From positions 37,558-101,557 of the forward strand of contig JAFISE010000115.1 of NCBI GenBank assembly GCA_022560025.1: DNA of 64,000 nucleotides, read 5' to 3'. Below, piece by piece: positions 33,137 through 42,319 of this stretch. This DNA comes from Stagonosporopsis chrysanthemi (Eukaryota; Ascomycota; Dothideomycetes; Pleosporales; Didymellaceae). The position numbers and the translations under genes are program-made. Numbering within the stretch: the stretch's first letter is position 1; every line of letters begins with the position of its first letter. The notes under the pieces are model-generated. The model was not told the DNA's origin. It saw only the letters and a program-made list of their open reading frames with translations, and made no database searches.

Positions 33137-36100
33137 ATGTCGACTGCTACAACCGCACAAATACCAGCAAACGCTGCTGGAGCTCCAGACGGCGCTTCAC
33201 GAGGCCGAAGACCGCGTAACCGCAATCGCAACCGCGGACAGAATCCAGCGCCAGCTGTGCCAACTGAGGAGCAGCCAAGTGGCGAGCCCCAATCACAAAG
33301 AGGTGGAAGAAGCGGTCGGGGGTGGGGCAGAGGGAGAGGCGGGCACTCCTTGGTGCCGTCACAGGTTATGCAAATCATACCGAGCGAGGAGCCAGGTCAT
33401 GCGCCTGCACCAGGAAGGGGAGGTCATCGAGGTAGAGGAGGGCCGGGAAGAGGGGCGGGGCAGAGGTTCCCTCAGCGCACTGCTGCAGGAGGCCGTCATT
33501 TTGGTGGACAGTTGACCGCAGAAGATGATGCTGAGTCGATCGCTTCTGCAAGTCTGCAAGCAGATGCGCCCGAGTTTGAACCAGGGAGACCAGTGGTCGG
33601 CCGCAAGCCACGAGCGCCGAAAGAAAAACAGCCACAGCTACCCAAGTCGACTGCACCAGATATTGCCACGCGAACGCACGAAGACATCGATAACGGTCAC
33701 TACGAATGTGCCATCTGCACTGAAGACATCAAGCGTCGCTCAAAGGGGGTGTGGTCTTGTCGCACGTGTTGGACAGTCTTCCACCTGGGTTGTATAAAGA
33801 GATGGTCTACCAACGAGGGGTCAGCAGCTGCTCGTCAGCAGGTTCAGGACGGTGAAACACCACCACCTAGGCAGTGGCGCTGCCCAGGATGCAACCTGCC
33901 CAAAGATGTTCTACCGAAGAACTTCTCATGCTGGTGTGAGAAGGAGCTCGACCCAAAGTCCGTCACGGGACTCCCACCGTTCTCTTGCGGACAGACATGC
34001 TCGCGACCAAGAATTTTACCGAAGAAGTGCCCCCATCCATGTGGCCTGACCTGTCACGCTGGCCCCTGCCCGCCTTGCTCCTTGATGGGTCCTACTCGGC
34101 ACTGCTTTTGCGGTGGCAAGTCTGTCACTCGACGCTGCGCAGATACCGACTATGAGCATGGTTGGAGTTGTGGTGAGATCTGCGGCGAGTTGTTGACTTG
34201 CGGAGAGCACCGCTGCCCTCGGCCCTGTCATGAAGGCCCTTGCGGAGCGTGCGATGTCCGCGTACCGGCACGTTGCTACTGCGGTCAGGTTCGGAAGGAC
34301 ATCATGTGCAGTGATCGCGAGCAGGCAAAGCACAGTCGACAGTGTCACAATGCCGTCGATGGATCCACCACGATCGAGGAGTGGACTGGATCATTCGATT
34401 GTCCCAACGCATGCGGTCGTCTTTTCGATTGCGGCAAACATGCTTGTGAGCAACCGTGTCATCGACAAAACGCCGATTCAGCACATTGTCCGCGATCTCC
34501 TGACGTTGTCACACACTGTCCTTGCGGTAAAACGCGTCTATCGGAGATCTCGACCTCGCGCCGAGTATCTTGTGAGGATCCCGTACCGAACTGTTCGAAG
34601 CTGTGCAACAGCACACTCAACTGCGGTCACAAATGCAAGCAGCCATGTCACCAAGACGAGTGCAGGCCTTGCATGGAGACTGTTACCATCACTTGTAGAT
34701 GCGGACGGAACACTTTCAACACAATATGCCACCAGGGCACTGAGGAAGCGCCACAGTGTATGCGTATCTGCCGAGTCTCACTCAATTGTGGACGGCATGA
34801 GTGTGGAGAGCACTGCTGTTCTGGGGAGCGTAAAGCTGCCGAACGACAGGCGAACCGCAGGAAGCCGCGTCCTCTGGAATTGGCAGCTCAAAGGCCTGCC
34901 AATAATTTCGAGGCAGAGCACATCTGCACGCGACCCTGCGGTCGCCAGCTGAAATGCGGCAACCCCGAGCACCGTTGCCAGGAACTCTGTCACAAAGGAC
35001 CATGCGGCACTTGTCGAGATGCAATCTTCGACGAGATCAGCTGCAATTGCGGCCGAACCGTGCTACAGCCACCGCTTCCCTGTGGCACTCGACCACCCTT
35101 ATGTCGATTTCCGTGTGAGCGACCAAAGAGCTGCGGTCACCCTCAAGTCGGCCACAACTGTCACGGTGACGAAGAGGACTGCCCCAAATGCCCGTATCTG
35201 ACGACAAAGTCTTGCCTGTGCGATAAGAACGTAATCAAGAACCAGCCTTGCTGGCTCAACGAAGTCCATTGTGGCGAGTTTTGTGGTCGGACCTTGAAAT
35301 GCGGTATCCACAAGTGCCGGAAGCAATGTCACCGCAGTGGAGAATGTGAAGATCCTTGCAAACAGACCTGTGGTAAGGAATTGAGTGTCTGTGGCCATCC
35401 TGACATGGCAGTCTGCCATTTCCCACAACCTTGCAAAGAGGAGAAGCCTTGCCAACACAAGATCATCATCACTTGCGACTGTCAGAGGATCAAACAAGAG
35501 ACGAAGTGCAATGCATCCAAGTCTAGTGAAGGCAACAACACAAAGGCTCTCAAGTGTGATGAGGAATGCGCACGTCTTGAGCGAAATCGCAAACTTGCAC
35601 TGGCGCTCAACGTGGACCCAGAGCATGAGACAGATCATGTTCCTTATTCCGACATCACTCTAAATCTCTACATGGAACACTCGACCTGGGCAGCAACACA
35701 CGAGAAGCGTTTGAGGCTGTTTGCGGCGGATGAGGATGAGAAGCGGCTTAGGTTTAAGCCCATGCCGAAGCACCAGCGCAAATTCATTCACTATCTTGCA
35801 GAGGACTTCGGCTTTGACACAGAGAGTATGGATCCTGAGCCTCATCGACACGTTGCAGTCTTTAAGACACCAAAGTTCGTCATGGCTCCCATGAAAACAC
35901 TGGCGGAATGTGCAAGAACGCGGCAAATTCAACGCCCTATGCCTGTCGTACTGGTAGCCACTCCACCTCGACCGAAACCAAGTAACACCACTGGTGATCC
36001 ATACAACTCGCTCCTGATCTTGAACCCACGTTTTGCTCTCACGATCGAAGAAGTTGGCATGGTCATCAGGAATGTCCTTCCCCAGACCACTTTTCCCCTC

Positions 36101-36667
36101 GAGTTTGAAATCAGCTTCCTTCCAAGCGACGCAGTCGCACTCAAGCCCCCCCTAGCTGCTCGCCTCAACATCCAAGAGCGCGATATTCAGACGATGTTGG
36201 AATCTGTCAAAACTCCGCTGTCACAGGCTCTTGCCACGCATAAGATAGGGTCTTTACAACTGGCTCGCACGGACGCATCACTGAATGTACTACGCAAAGA
36301 ATCGGACATCGGTCCGGGCTCAGGCTGGAGTCAAGTTGCAGCATCTCGAGGTATTCCGTCACGTCAGGTACAGAAGAGCACACCATTCGGAAATAAGGGT
36401 GGTTTCGCTGTTCTGAGCCTGAGCAGTAAGAAGAAAAAAGGGAAGCCGGCTCCTGTCGTAGACGACTGGGAAGCAGCCGAAGAAGAGGAAGAAGAAAAAG
36501 AGGAGAAAGTGAAGGTTGGCGGTGCCAACAGCGAAGCTGTCAGCGAGGACGACGGTGGCCCTTCGCGTCCGAGAAGCAGAGGCCTTGCTGAAGCACCTGC
36601 CGATGAAGAACCCATAACCACTAAACCTGGTGAGCTGCTGGGACGCTGGTCCGATTTGGACAATTAG
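33137..36667 (+). CDS. FAP1: NF-X1-type zinc-finger protein (FAP1-like) with RING/PHD-like and R3H domains
   Basis: Single exon, 1176 residues, starting at the first ATG in frame (MSTATTAQIPANAAG). The N-terminus is rich in Arg/Gly (RGGRSGRGWGRGRGG), typical of RNA-binding segments. A RING/PHD-like zinc domain spans about 191-252 (CAICTEDIKRRSKGVWSCRT, CWTVFHLGCIKRW, WRCPGC). It is followed by a long series of NF-X1 repeats with C-x-H/C spacing (about 265-830), for example CPHPCGLTCHAGPCPPCS and CGKHACEQPCHR. An R3H domain lies at about 870-930 (KHQRKFIHYLAEDFGFDTES). The C-terminus is acidic and Lys-rich. Yeast FAP1 binds the FK506-binding protein FKBP12; animal NFX1 represses transcription and has RING-dependent ubiquitin ligase activity. 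The architecture is complete. Confidence 0.93.
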   Translation: MSTATTAQIPANAAGAPDGASRGRRPRNRNRNRGQNPAPAVPTEEQPSGEPQSQRGGRSGRGWGRGRGGHSLVPSQVMQIIPSEEPGHAPAPGRGGHRGRGGPGRGAGQRFPQRTAAGGRHFGGQLTAEDDAESIASASLQADAPEFEPGRPVVGRKPRAPKEKQPQLPKSTAPDIATRTHEDIDNGHYECAICTEDIKRRSKGVWSCRTCWTVFHLGCIKRWSTNEGSAAARQQVQDGETPPPRQWRCPGCNLPKDVLPKNFSCWCEKELDPKSVTGLPPFSCGQTCSRPRILPKKCPHPCGLTCHAGPCPPCSLMGPTRHCFCGGKSVTRRCADTDYEHGWSCGEICGELLTCGEHRCPRPCHEGPCGACDVRVPARCYCGQVRKDIMCSDREQAKHSRQCHNAVDGSTTIEEWTGSFDCPNACGRLFDCGKHACEQPCHRQNADSAHCPRSPDVVTHCPCGKTRLSEISTSRRVSCEDPVPNCSKLCNSTLNCGHKCKQPCHQDECRPCMETVTITCRCGRNTFNTICHQGTEEAPQCMRICRVSLNCGRHECGEHCCSGERKAAERQANRRKPRPLELAAQRPANNFEAEHICTRPCGRQLKCGNPEHRCQELCHKGPCGTCRDAIFDEISCNCGRTVLQPPLPCGTRPPLCRFPCERPKSCGHPQVGHNCHGDEEDCPKCPYLTTKSCLCDKNVIKNQPCWLNEVHCGEFCGRTLKCGIHKCRKQCHRSGECEDPCKQTCGKELSVCGHPDMAVCHFPQPCKEEKPCQHKIIITCDCQRIKQETKCNASKSSEGNNTKALKCDEECARLERNRKLALALNVDPEHETDHVPYSDITLNLYMEHSTWAATHEKRLRLFAADEDEKRLRFKPMPKHQRKFIHYLAEDFGFDTESMDPEPHRHVAVFKTPKFVMAPMKTLAECARTRQIQRPMPVVLVATPPRPKPSNTTGDPYNSLLILNPRFALTIEEVGMVIRNVLPQTTFPLEFEISFLPSDAVALKPPLAARLNIQERDIQTMLESVKTPLSQALATHKIGSLQLARTDASLNVLRKESDIGPGSGWSQVAASRGIPSRQVQKSTPFGNKGGFAVLSLSSKKKKGKPAPVVDDWEAAEEEEEEKEEKVKVGGANSEAVSEDDGGPSRPRSRGLAEAPADEEPITTKPGELLGRWSDLDN

Positions 36668-36748
36668 CCCACAGTGCTGTCTCCACTTCGTTGTGATAAA
36701 GAATCATAGTACCATTGTGGAGAAAGCTAATATGAAACACATAATCAT

Positions 36749-38041
36749 TCAGTACCCGATTGCCGAAGTCGTAACATCCTCCACAAAATGCTGCTCCCGA
36801 TAGCCCTTTGTCCACCACAAATACCATGGTACAACATTCATCTTGATCCGATGTCCTAACCATCCCACTTCTTGCACCGTCTTGACCACACTCTGACTTT
36901 CATCCCAAGCTGTCTCAATCCTGGTGCGTCGTAACGTTTCATACGCATCAAATGCCTCTTTGACAGGCGTCTTATCACTCCCGTTCCTGCTCTTCTCCAT
37001 CCATCTCGCCAACACGCGGGCAAACAGCACTCCGTCTTCAAATATGATGCCCGTGCTTTCTCCTTGCGGCGGCATAGCGTGTGCAGAATCACCAATCAGC
37101 ATAACCCTATCAGTCGCCCACTTTCCGTACTTCGAAAGTGTGAACACGGGCCATAAGTACAGATCTTGCGCTTCCTCGATCCACTCTGCAATAGCTAACT
37201 CTTTTGCCCCTGCATATCGATTGAGCATATCCGAGCGCGTCTTCTCTGCATCTGCCCCTCGTGCTTTCCACCCATCTCGTGATTGCAGACCATCGTCGGG
37301 AACATGCATCAAAGCCCCGACGTAGATTGAGTCTTTCTCAGCGTTATGAAAGGACGTTAGTAGCATACCGCCTCTTGCAAAGTTCATGCCCGAGGCTTCG
37401 AAATGCGGCGTTTGATGGGGCTTGAGAGGGGCGAACCCAAAGGCGTTGCATATCCCGGAGTATGTTGCTGTGCGCGAAGGCTCAACATGCGTGAGCCGTG
37501 TTACAGAATGAATTCCATCACACCCGATCAAGATGTCTGACGCGGATGAGGTTCCGTCGGCGAAGCTTAACGTGACGTCTCTTTCTGTCTCATGTATCTT
37601 AATAGTCTTTTTGCCGCAAATCAGGGTGATGTTGGGATGCTTCTCTATTGCAGCGAGGACACCCTTGAGTGCTTCTCCTCTGGTTATGCGGAGCGCTCTG
37701 AAGGACGGCGTGCCGAGACCTGTGCCATCTGGGCCGCGAAAACTAGACTCGGCGATCTTAGTCCCGGAGTAGATATCGAAAACCTCGACGGCGGGGCAAT
37801 CATAACCATAGTTGAATGAGCGAATTTCCTGGAGAGCGCCCAGATGGAACAGCAGGCGCAAGGCATTCGGGGTCAGGTTTACAGCACCACCAATTGTTGC
37901 AGGCTCAGGGCGGACCTCATAGATGGTGATTTTAGGAGATGGTGAGCTGGCTGGAGCGTATTTTGTAAGGGACAGAGCTGTCGTCAGACCAGCTATACCA
38001 CCTCCCAGGACTGTTATGCGAAGTGGTTCGGAGATGGCCAT
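36749..38041 (-). CDS. FAD-dependent monooxygenase (salicylate hydroxylase-like)
   Basis: Single exon, 430 residues, start chosen at the ATG directly before the FAD-binding Rossmann strand. Class A flavoprotein monooxygenase signatures are visible: LRITVLGGGIAGLTTALSLT (about 7-26), TIYEVRPEP, the NLTPNALRLLFHLG segment, and the second FAD motif DRVMLIGDSAHAMPPQGEST (about 305-325) with FEDGVLFARVLARWM. The family hydroxylates aromatic or polyketide-like substrates using NAD(P)H and O2; the substrate here cannot be read from sequence. No TM segment or signal peptide is seen. A 90-codon in-frame extension upstream has no family similarity and was excluded. It is divergent from the SnoaL-like gene, suggesting co-regulation. 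Confidence 0.9.
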   Translation of the reverse strand: MAISEPLRITVLGGGIAGLTTALSLTKYAPASSPSPKITIYEVRPEPATIGGAVNLTPNALRLLFHLGALQEIRSFNYGYDCPAVEVFDIYSGTKIAESSFRGPDGTGLGTPSFRALRITRGEALKGVLAAIEKHPNITLICGKKTIKIHETERDVTLSFADGTSSASDILIGCDGIHSVTRLTHVEPSRTATYSGICNAFGFAPLKPHQTPHFEASGMNFARGGMLLTSFHNAEKDSIYVGALMHVPDDGLQSRDGWKARGADAEKTRSDMLNRYAGAKELAIAEWIEEAQDLYLWPVFTLSKYGKWATDRVMLIGDSAHAMPPQGESTGIIFEDGVLFARVLARWMEKSRNGSDKTPVKEAFDAYETLRRTRIETAWDESQSVVKTVQEVGWLGHRIKMNVVPWYLWWTKGYREQHFVEDVTTSAIGY

Positions 38042-38757
38042 TGTAGGTTGGATCAGGTGGTTCAGCACAGAAGGGACACTGGAAGTTCTTAACCTGTACC
38101 GAGTTTGCCGGTTATAATATGAGTCTGAAGTGCGGTTTTGCTTAACAGGACTGCTTCTTATGCATTTGGGTATCGCATTCTCTGGCAAAGTTGGTGCTGA
38201 GCGTGCTTGCAGTATTTTCGGCAAAGTTGGGGAACCGGCTGTGCAACCGAAGGCGAACCGCAAAGTAAGCCCTAAGATCTATGCAGATTTACCAGAGAAT
38301 CGAATGGTATCGACATCATCTGGCCAAGCATACTGTTCTAGCAAGCAAGGCACATTTGTGTTGTAGCTAGGATTAGACTTTACGGGACCGAAAAAGGGAA
38401 GAAAAGCTTTTAGTGTCGTAGTACACTATTTTAGTTTTCCCAATTGAGTAATTTAGATCGTGGTTAGATCGCGGCGGCAGGCGTGTCCAACGCCACCCCC
38501 TGTCGCATCCAACCAGGACCAACTGGCCGACGAGGTTCGTTCTCCTCAACCATCGCTGCTGATTTTGCTCCAGTGACTTCGATAGATCGCAATGGGACTG
38601 TTGTATATCTCCTAGCAGCAATAAAGCCATTGTCATCGCGAGCAGCTTTAAGCTTTTCTTAAGTGTTCCGGCTTCTCCTAAGCGGGGTGCCGAGAGGCAC
38701 GTATGTATATGAAAGATGGAATGCACCCATGAAGGATGGACAACATGTTCAACCGTC
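38042..38757. promoter_or_regulatory. Divergent promoter region, FAD monooxygenase / SnoaL-like gene
   Basis: 716-bp spacer between the start codons of a putative enzyme pair. No recognised zinc-cluster (CGG-N-CCG) site of clear quality was noted by eye. In-frame ATG codons lie shortly upstream of the SnoaL start (38716). Confidence 0.45.
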
Positions 38758-39289
38758 ATGTCACAGGTCAACCCACTAGACGCCCTTGCCGTAAAGAACG
38801 TGATCGCACGCTATTGCGAAGCACTGGATATAAAGAACTTTGCACTCCTCGAGGAGGTATTCGTACAGGATGTCATCGCAGACTACCCTTTCAGGTCGGA
38901 TCTGCAGGGCGTTGATGCAGTCGCAAAAGCGATTCAGAACCGGTATCCTATGCCAGGAAGCATACTGGTGAACTGTAACCCTAACTGTGTCCAGATTAGG
39001 GCCTGTTCGAACGCATCACAACCTCACAACGCAAAGGATAGTCTTCGAAGACACCAGCAAGACTGCGCATGCCGTCACGTATTTCCAAGGTATTCATTTT
39101 GGGCAAGGTCCGCACGAGGGAAAGCTGCTCTGTGCATATGGAAGGTACATCGATGATCTGATATTACTTCGAGACAACAATACCAATTGCAACGGCATAC
39201 CTGGTGCGAGTGGTACGTGGAGGATTAAAAAGCGCACGGTAGCCTTCACGCAGCGCATTGGAGATGAGAAGATCATGTCTGAGTTTTGA
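38758..39289 (+). CDS. SnoaL-like / NTF2-fold protein
   Basis: Two exons, 38758-38942 and 38995-39289, joined across a 52-nt intron (donor GTATCC, branch CCCTAACTG, acceptor CAG); 159 residues. The spliced product runs ALAVKNVIARYCEALDIKNF, LEEVFVQDVIADYPF, then AIQNRLGPVRTHHNLTTQRI and SGTWRIKKRTVAFTQRIGDE, a typical SnoaL-4 type NTF2-like alpha+beta barrel. Such proteins are small cyclases, isomerases, dehydratases or ligand-binding proteins. The unspliced frame would read through a different C-terminus, so the intron is required to recover the fold. An in-frame ATG at 38716 would add 14 residues; the ATG at 38758 gives the usual family N-terminus. Its divergent partner is the FAD monooxygenase, an association often seen in aromatic or polyketide tailoring, although no backbone gene is present. 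Confidence 0.85.
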
Positions 39290-40014
39290 GTTTCAGAATC
39301 GTCTCGACAAAGCGCCACTTGCTTTGGGTGGAAAGAGCGGCCAAGACATGCGAGCCCGTCAGTACCAAGGTGGAATGCCTTGTCACATTTGTTCGAGAGC
39401 AATTCACAAATTTCTCCACCAACAACAACAACAACAACAACATTGTTATCCCTACCTACACTCTTCTGTATGAGTCATATCGGTTTGATTCGTTGTCTGC
39501 TTTTGTGACCTCTGCTAGTCCCGATCTCGATGCTATCTTCGCTGCCGACTAGATCGACTTCTGTCGAAGGTCAAGTTATACGGAACCCATGAGTAGGAAT
39601 TGAGGTTCTTCGGCTGTCTGTGGGTCTGTGGGGCTGTGGGTTCGCTGGCGTGGAGAATGAAAACCGAAGACGAAGGTCCAGGAAAGCTATCAATCATTCC
39701 GCTGTGAGTTTATGGTCATGCAAAAGCAAACACGATTTTGGAGAGCAACACAACAGTTGCATGATGAGACTAGGAGCTCACATTAATACATTCAGCAGGT
39801 AATCCAGGACTGCGTTGAGACGAACAAGGCTTATACTCACTGTGTCATCTATATATACTCTATAAACTATGTCTCGAAGCTCAAGGAATATCGGGTATCA
39901 CTCCATCAGCAGCCAATCATTGTCAGCCGTAGTGTACACCGCCGAAAGCATACCGTAAACGCCGCAGTGATGCCAGTTGCCAAATCAAATCACAAAAATA
40001 TGTGTTGAGGACCA
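39290..40014. other. Intergenic between convergent SnoaL-like and UBX5 genes
   Basis: 725 bases. It contains an (AAC)7 run and an 88-codon open frame (39286-39552) that starts at TTG, not ATG, and encodes an Asn run followed by protein-like text (TYTLLYESYRFDSLSAFV). That could be a decayed exon, but I cannot support a gene. The rest shows nothing. Confidence 0.4.
39421..39441. repeat. Trinucleotide microsatellite (AAC)7
   Basis: Seven perfect AAC units downstream of the SnoaL-like gene. Confidence 0.9.
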
Positions 40015-41661
40015 CTACTCGGCGAACTCAACCATCAAACTCGCACCCTTGAGCCCAGCAGCCTCGATGGTCTCTTCAAGATGCTCGATGAAGTTTTTGC
40101 CCATGAATACCAGATCGAACTCAACGTTCCCTTTTCCATCCCAGGGTGAATCGCTCTTGATCCATTCGTAGACGCGCCGTACAGGATCGGACAGGTTGAA
40201 GCGTCGCACGATAGGTCGGCCGGTGGGTCCGCGAAATTGTATGCGTGTTGTGACCTTGGGATCGGTGACTGTAGGCTCTGTATGTGGTGCATGGGACGAA
40301 ATGGAAGCGAACAGCGGATTTGTGGCGGCTGCAGGTTCTTCTTCTATGGTTGCTGCAGCTTCTGTTGGAGGCGCTTCCACTGTGGGCGATGATGCGCGGG
40401 CTTTGCCCTTTCCCTCATCCTTTGTAAGTGCATCGGGATCGTTATCTTTGGGCCCTTCGTTGCCACTGCCGCCGTTGTCCATGCTGCTCTGCAACGCCCA
40501 CTCCAGCTGTTCCTCTTCCGTCATGCGGTTGACGTCGACCTTCTTGTTCTCCGGTTTACGTTTAGCCACAGGATTCTTTACGTTGACATTAAGGCTGTAG
40601 CGATCGAGAAATTCGTGGAGCTGTGCATGAAATTCAACAGGCTTGGGAATAGGCGGGCCAGACCAGACCTTGACCTGTTCTCCTGTTCGAGGGTCGACGA
40701 TGGCGATGTGTGGATAAGCGTCTGAGCTGTCACGAGCATGGAAGTAGTAGTTGACGTATTGCTGGCCGCGGGGATCGTCTTTTGCGTATTGCATGAAAAT
40801 GAAATTCTCGCGAATGGTCGCCTTGATGTCCTCGTGCTTCCAGATGTCCCGGTTAAGAAGTTGACAGTCAAAGATGGCTGCATCTTGGATGTTGACAATG
40901 AGCCACTTTTCGTCGTCTTTGCCCATGTCCCGTGCTTTTTCCCAAGATCCTTGGTACATCATCTCGAAAGGAGGTCGGAACAGCTCCGCCAGCATGTTCA
41001 TCTTAGCACTCTGCTCGGACGCGCCTCCGGTCGATGTTGCAAGCTCACGACGCCTGGCTTCGGCATCGGCGGAGTCGTCCCATACAGAATTTTGGCCGGT
41101 TCGCTGGTTGAAGATGCCGGCTCGACCTGTGAGCACGTTAGAACTCGACCATCCCCTAAATGTACTCTCGGTTATCTACTCACCTCGTTGGCGACGTGCC
41201 AATTGCTCCTGCACCATGGCGTCGATGTCATCGTCTGCGTCGCCTGGACCCCAGTTGGAACCAGGCCCAACCAGTGTCTCCTGTGTTCGTTGGATAGGTG
41301 CGCGAACCTCGTCTTGAGCTTGCCCAGCAGCACCGCCTCCGTAGTCTTCTTCCTGTAGCCGCCGCGCCAGCTCTTCGTCGCTTTCGAGGTTTGGTCTTGC
41401 TGGTGGGGTATCCGTGTTTGCACCCGGATTGAAATCGGACATTTCATCGTCTGAGTCGACGTTGATTGGGTTCTGGCCGGAGGAAGAAGCGGCTGGCGTA
41501 GCGCTCGACGCTGTCGTTGGCCCGAAATCAAGGTTGGGGCTATCGAAGAAGAGCTGTATGGCTTGCTCAAGGTTGTTGTCCGTTAGGCGCAGATACTGGG
41601 ATGCCTTGTCTGGGTCACACGAGGTGATGCTGACGAAGTTGAGTATGTTCTCCTCGTCCAT
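40015..41661 (-). CDS. UBX5: UBX-domain Cdc48 adaptor (Ubx5/UBXD7 type)
   Basis: Two exons, 41184-41661 and 40015-41126, separated by a 57-nt intron (donor GTGAGT, acceptor CAG); 529 residues. Domain order is UBA (about 4-45; NILNFVSITSCDPDKASQYL, then NLEQAIQLFF), an acidic linker with LARRLQEEDYGGG, a UAS thioredoxin-like domain (about 205-330; FRPPFEMMYQGSWEKARDMG, WLIVNIQD, WKHEDIKATIRENFIF), a UIM-like helix (MTEEEQLEWALQSSM), and a C-terminal UBX domain (about 445-529; TRIQFRGPTGRPIVRRFN). Ubx5/UBXD7 links Cdc48/p97 to ubiquitinated substrates and cullin ligases, including DNA-protein crosslink repair in yeast. The architecture is complete. The start at 41661 gives the expected UBA position; an in-frame ATG at 41718 would add 19 residues. 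Confidence 0.93.
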
Positions 41662-42319
41662 GGTGAGAAAAGGTCTGTATGTATGGCGACGTAGGCGCGT
41701 AGAGGGAGGGGGTGGCAACGCTACTGAATGGCGAGCTGGGCGATGTTGAGAGACGGTGGGGTAGGTTGACGATTCTCTCTAAGCCCGGCGGACAACACCG
41801 ACGATAACGCCAGGATCAAGACTGCGTGGGAGGAGGACTGCAAGCAGTATGAAAGGGTGGACGGAGCGGCTTCTGCGCAATAGAAGGTGGGAGACGCTGG
41901 GCCGGGGAGTGACACAGAACAGTGATGGCGTCCAACGGTCGGCGCGAGCTCGGTATGCCTGCTGTGCGTGATAGTAGCGCGATATGAAGCGGTCAAGGAT
42001 AAAGTCAGCACAGAGGCGAGGCGTGGTTGCGCTTTGCCACAGAAAAGGCAACAGGCAGGTGTCCTGGGTGTTGACAGAAGCAACTGGAAGGACGCGACTA
42101 ATTGTTTGGTAGGCGGCGCAGTGACGCACTAGTGCGGCAGCACGACAAGTGGCAAGGGCAACAACCGAACGGACGAACTTGAGGCGCTTGTTCAGACGCA
42201 GAGCCGCAGCCATCCCGTCACTCCAGGCCGTTTTCCTCAGCAGTGACGCACACTTCTGTTATAATCGAACACCGTGTCCCAACGCGGCATTGCCAGCCTC
42301 TGCTTCTCCCTTCACCAAT
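41662..42319. promoter_or_regulatory. Divergent promoter region, UBX5 / ECM29
   Basis: 658-bp spacer between two ubiquitin-proteasome genes. A GGTGGCAAC nonamer at 41711-41719 matches eight of nine bases of the yeast proteasome element PACE (GGTGGCAAA). It lies 50 bp upstream of UBX5, and about 600 bp from ECM29. One near-match is weak evidence. Confidence 0.45.

Noticed and set aside
39286..39552. 88-codon frame after the SnoaL-like gene
   Set aside because: Starts at TTG and spans an AAC microsatellite; the end looks protein-like but no start, partner exon or family could be supported.
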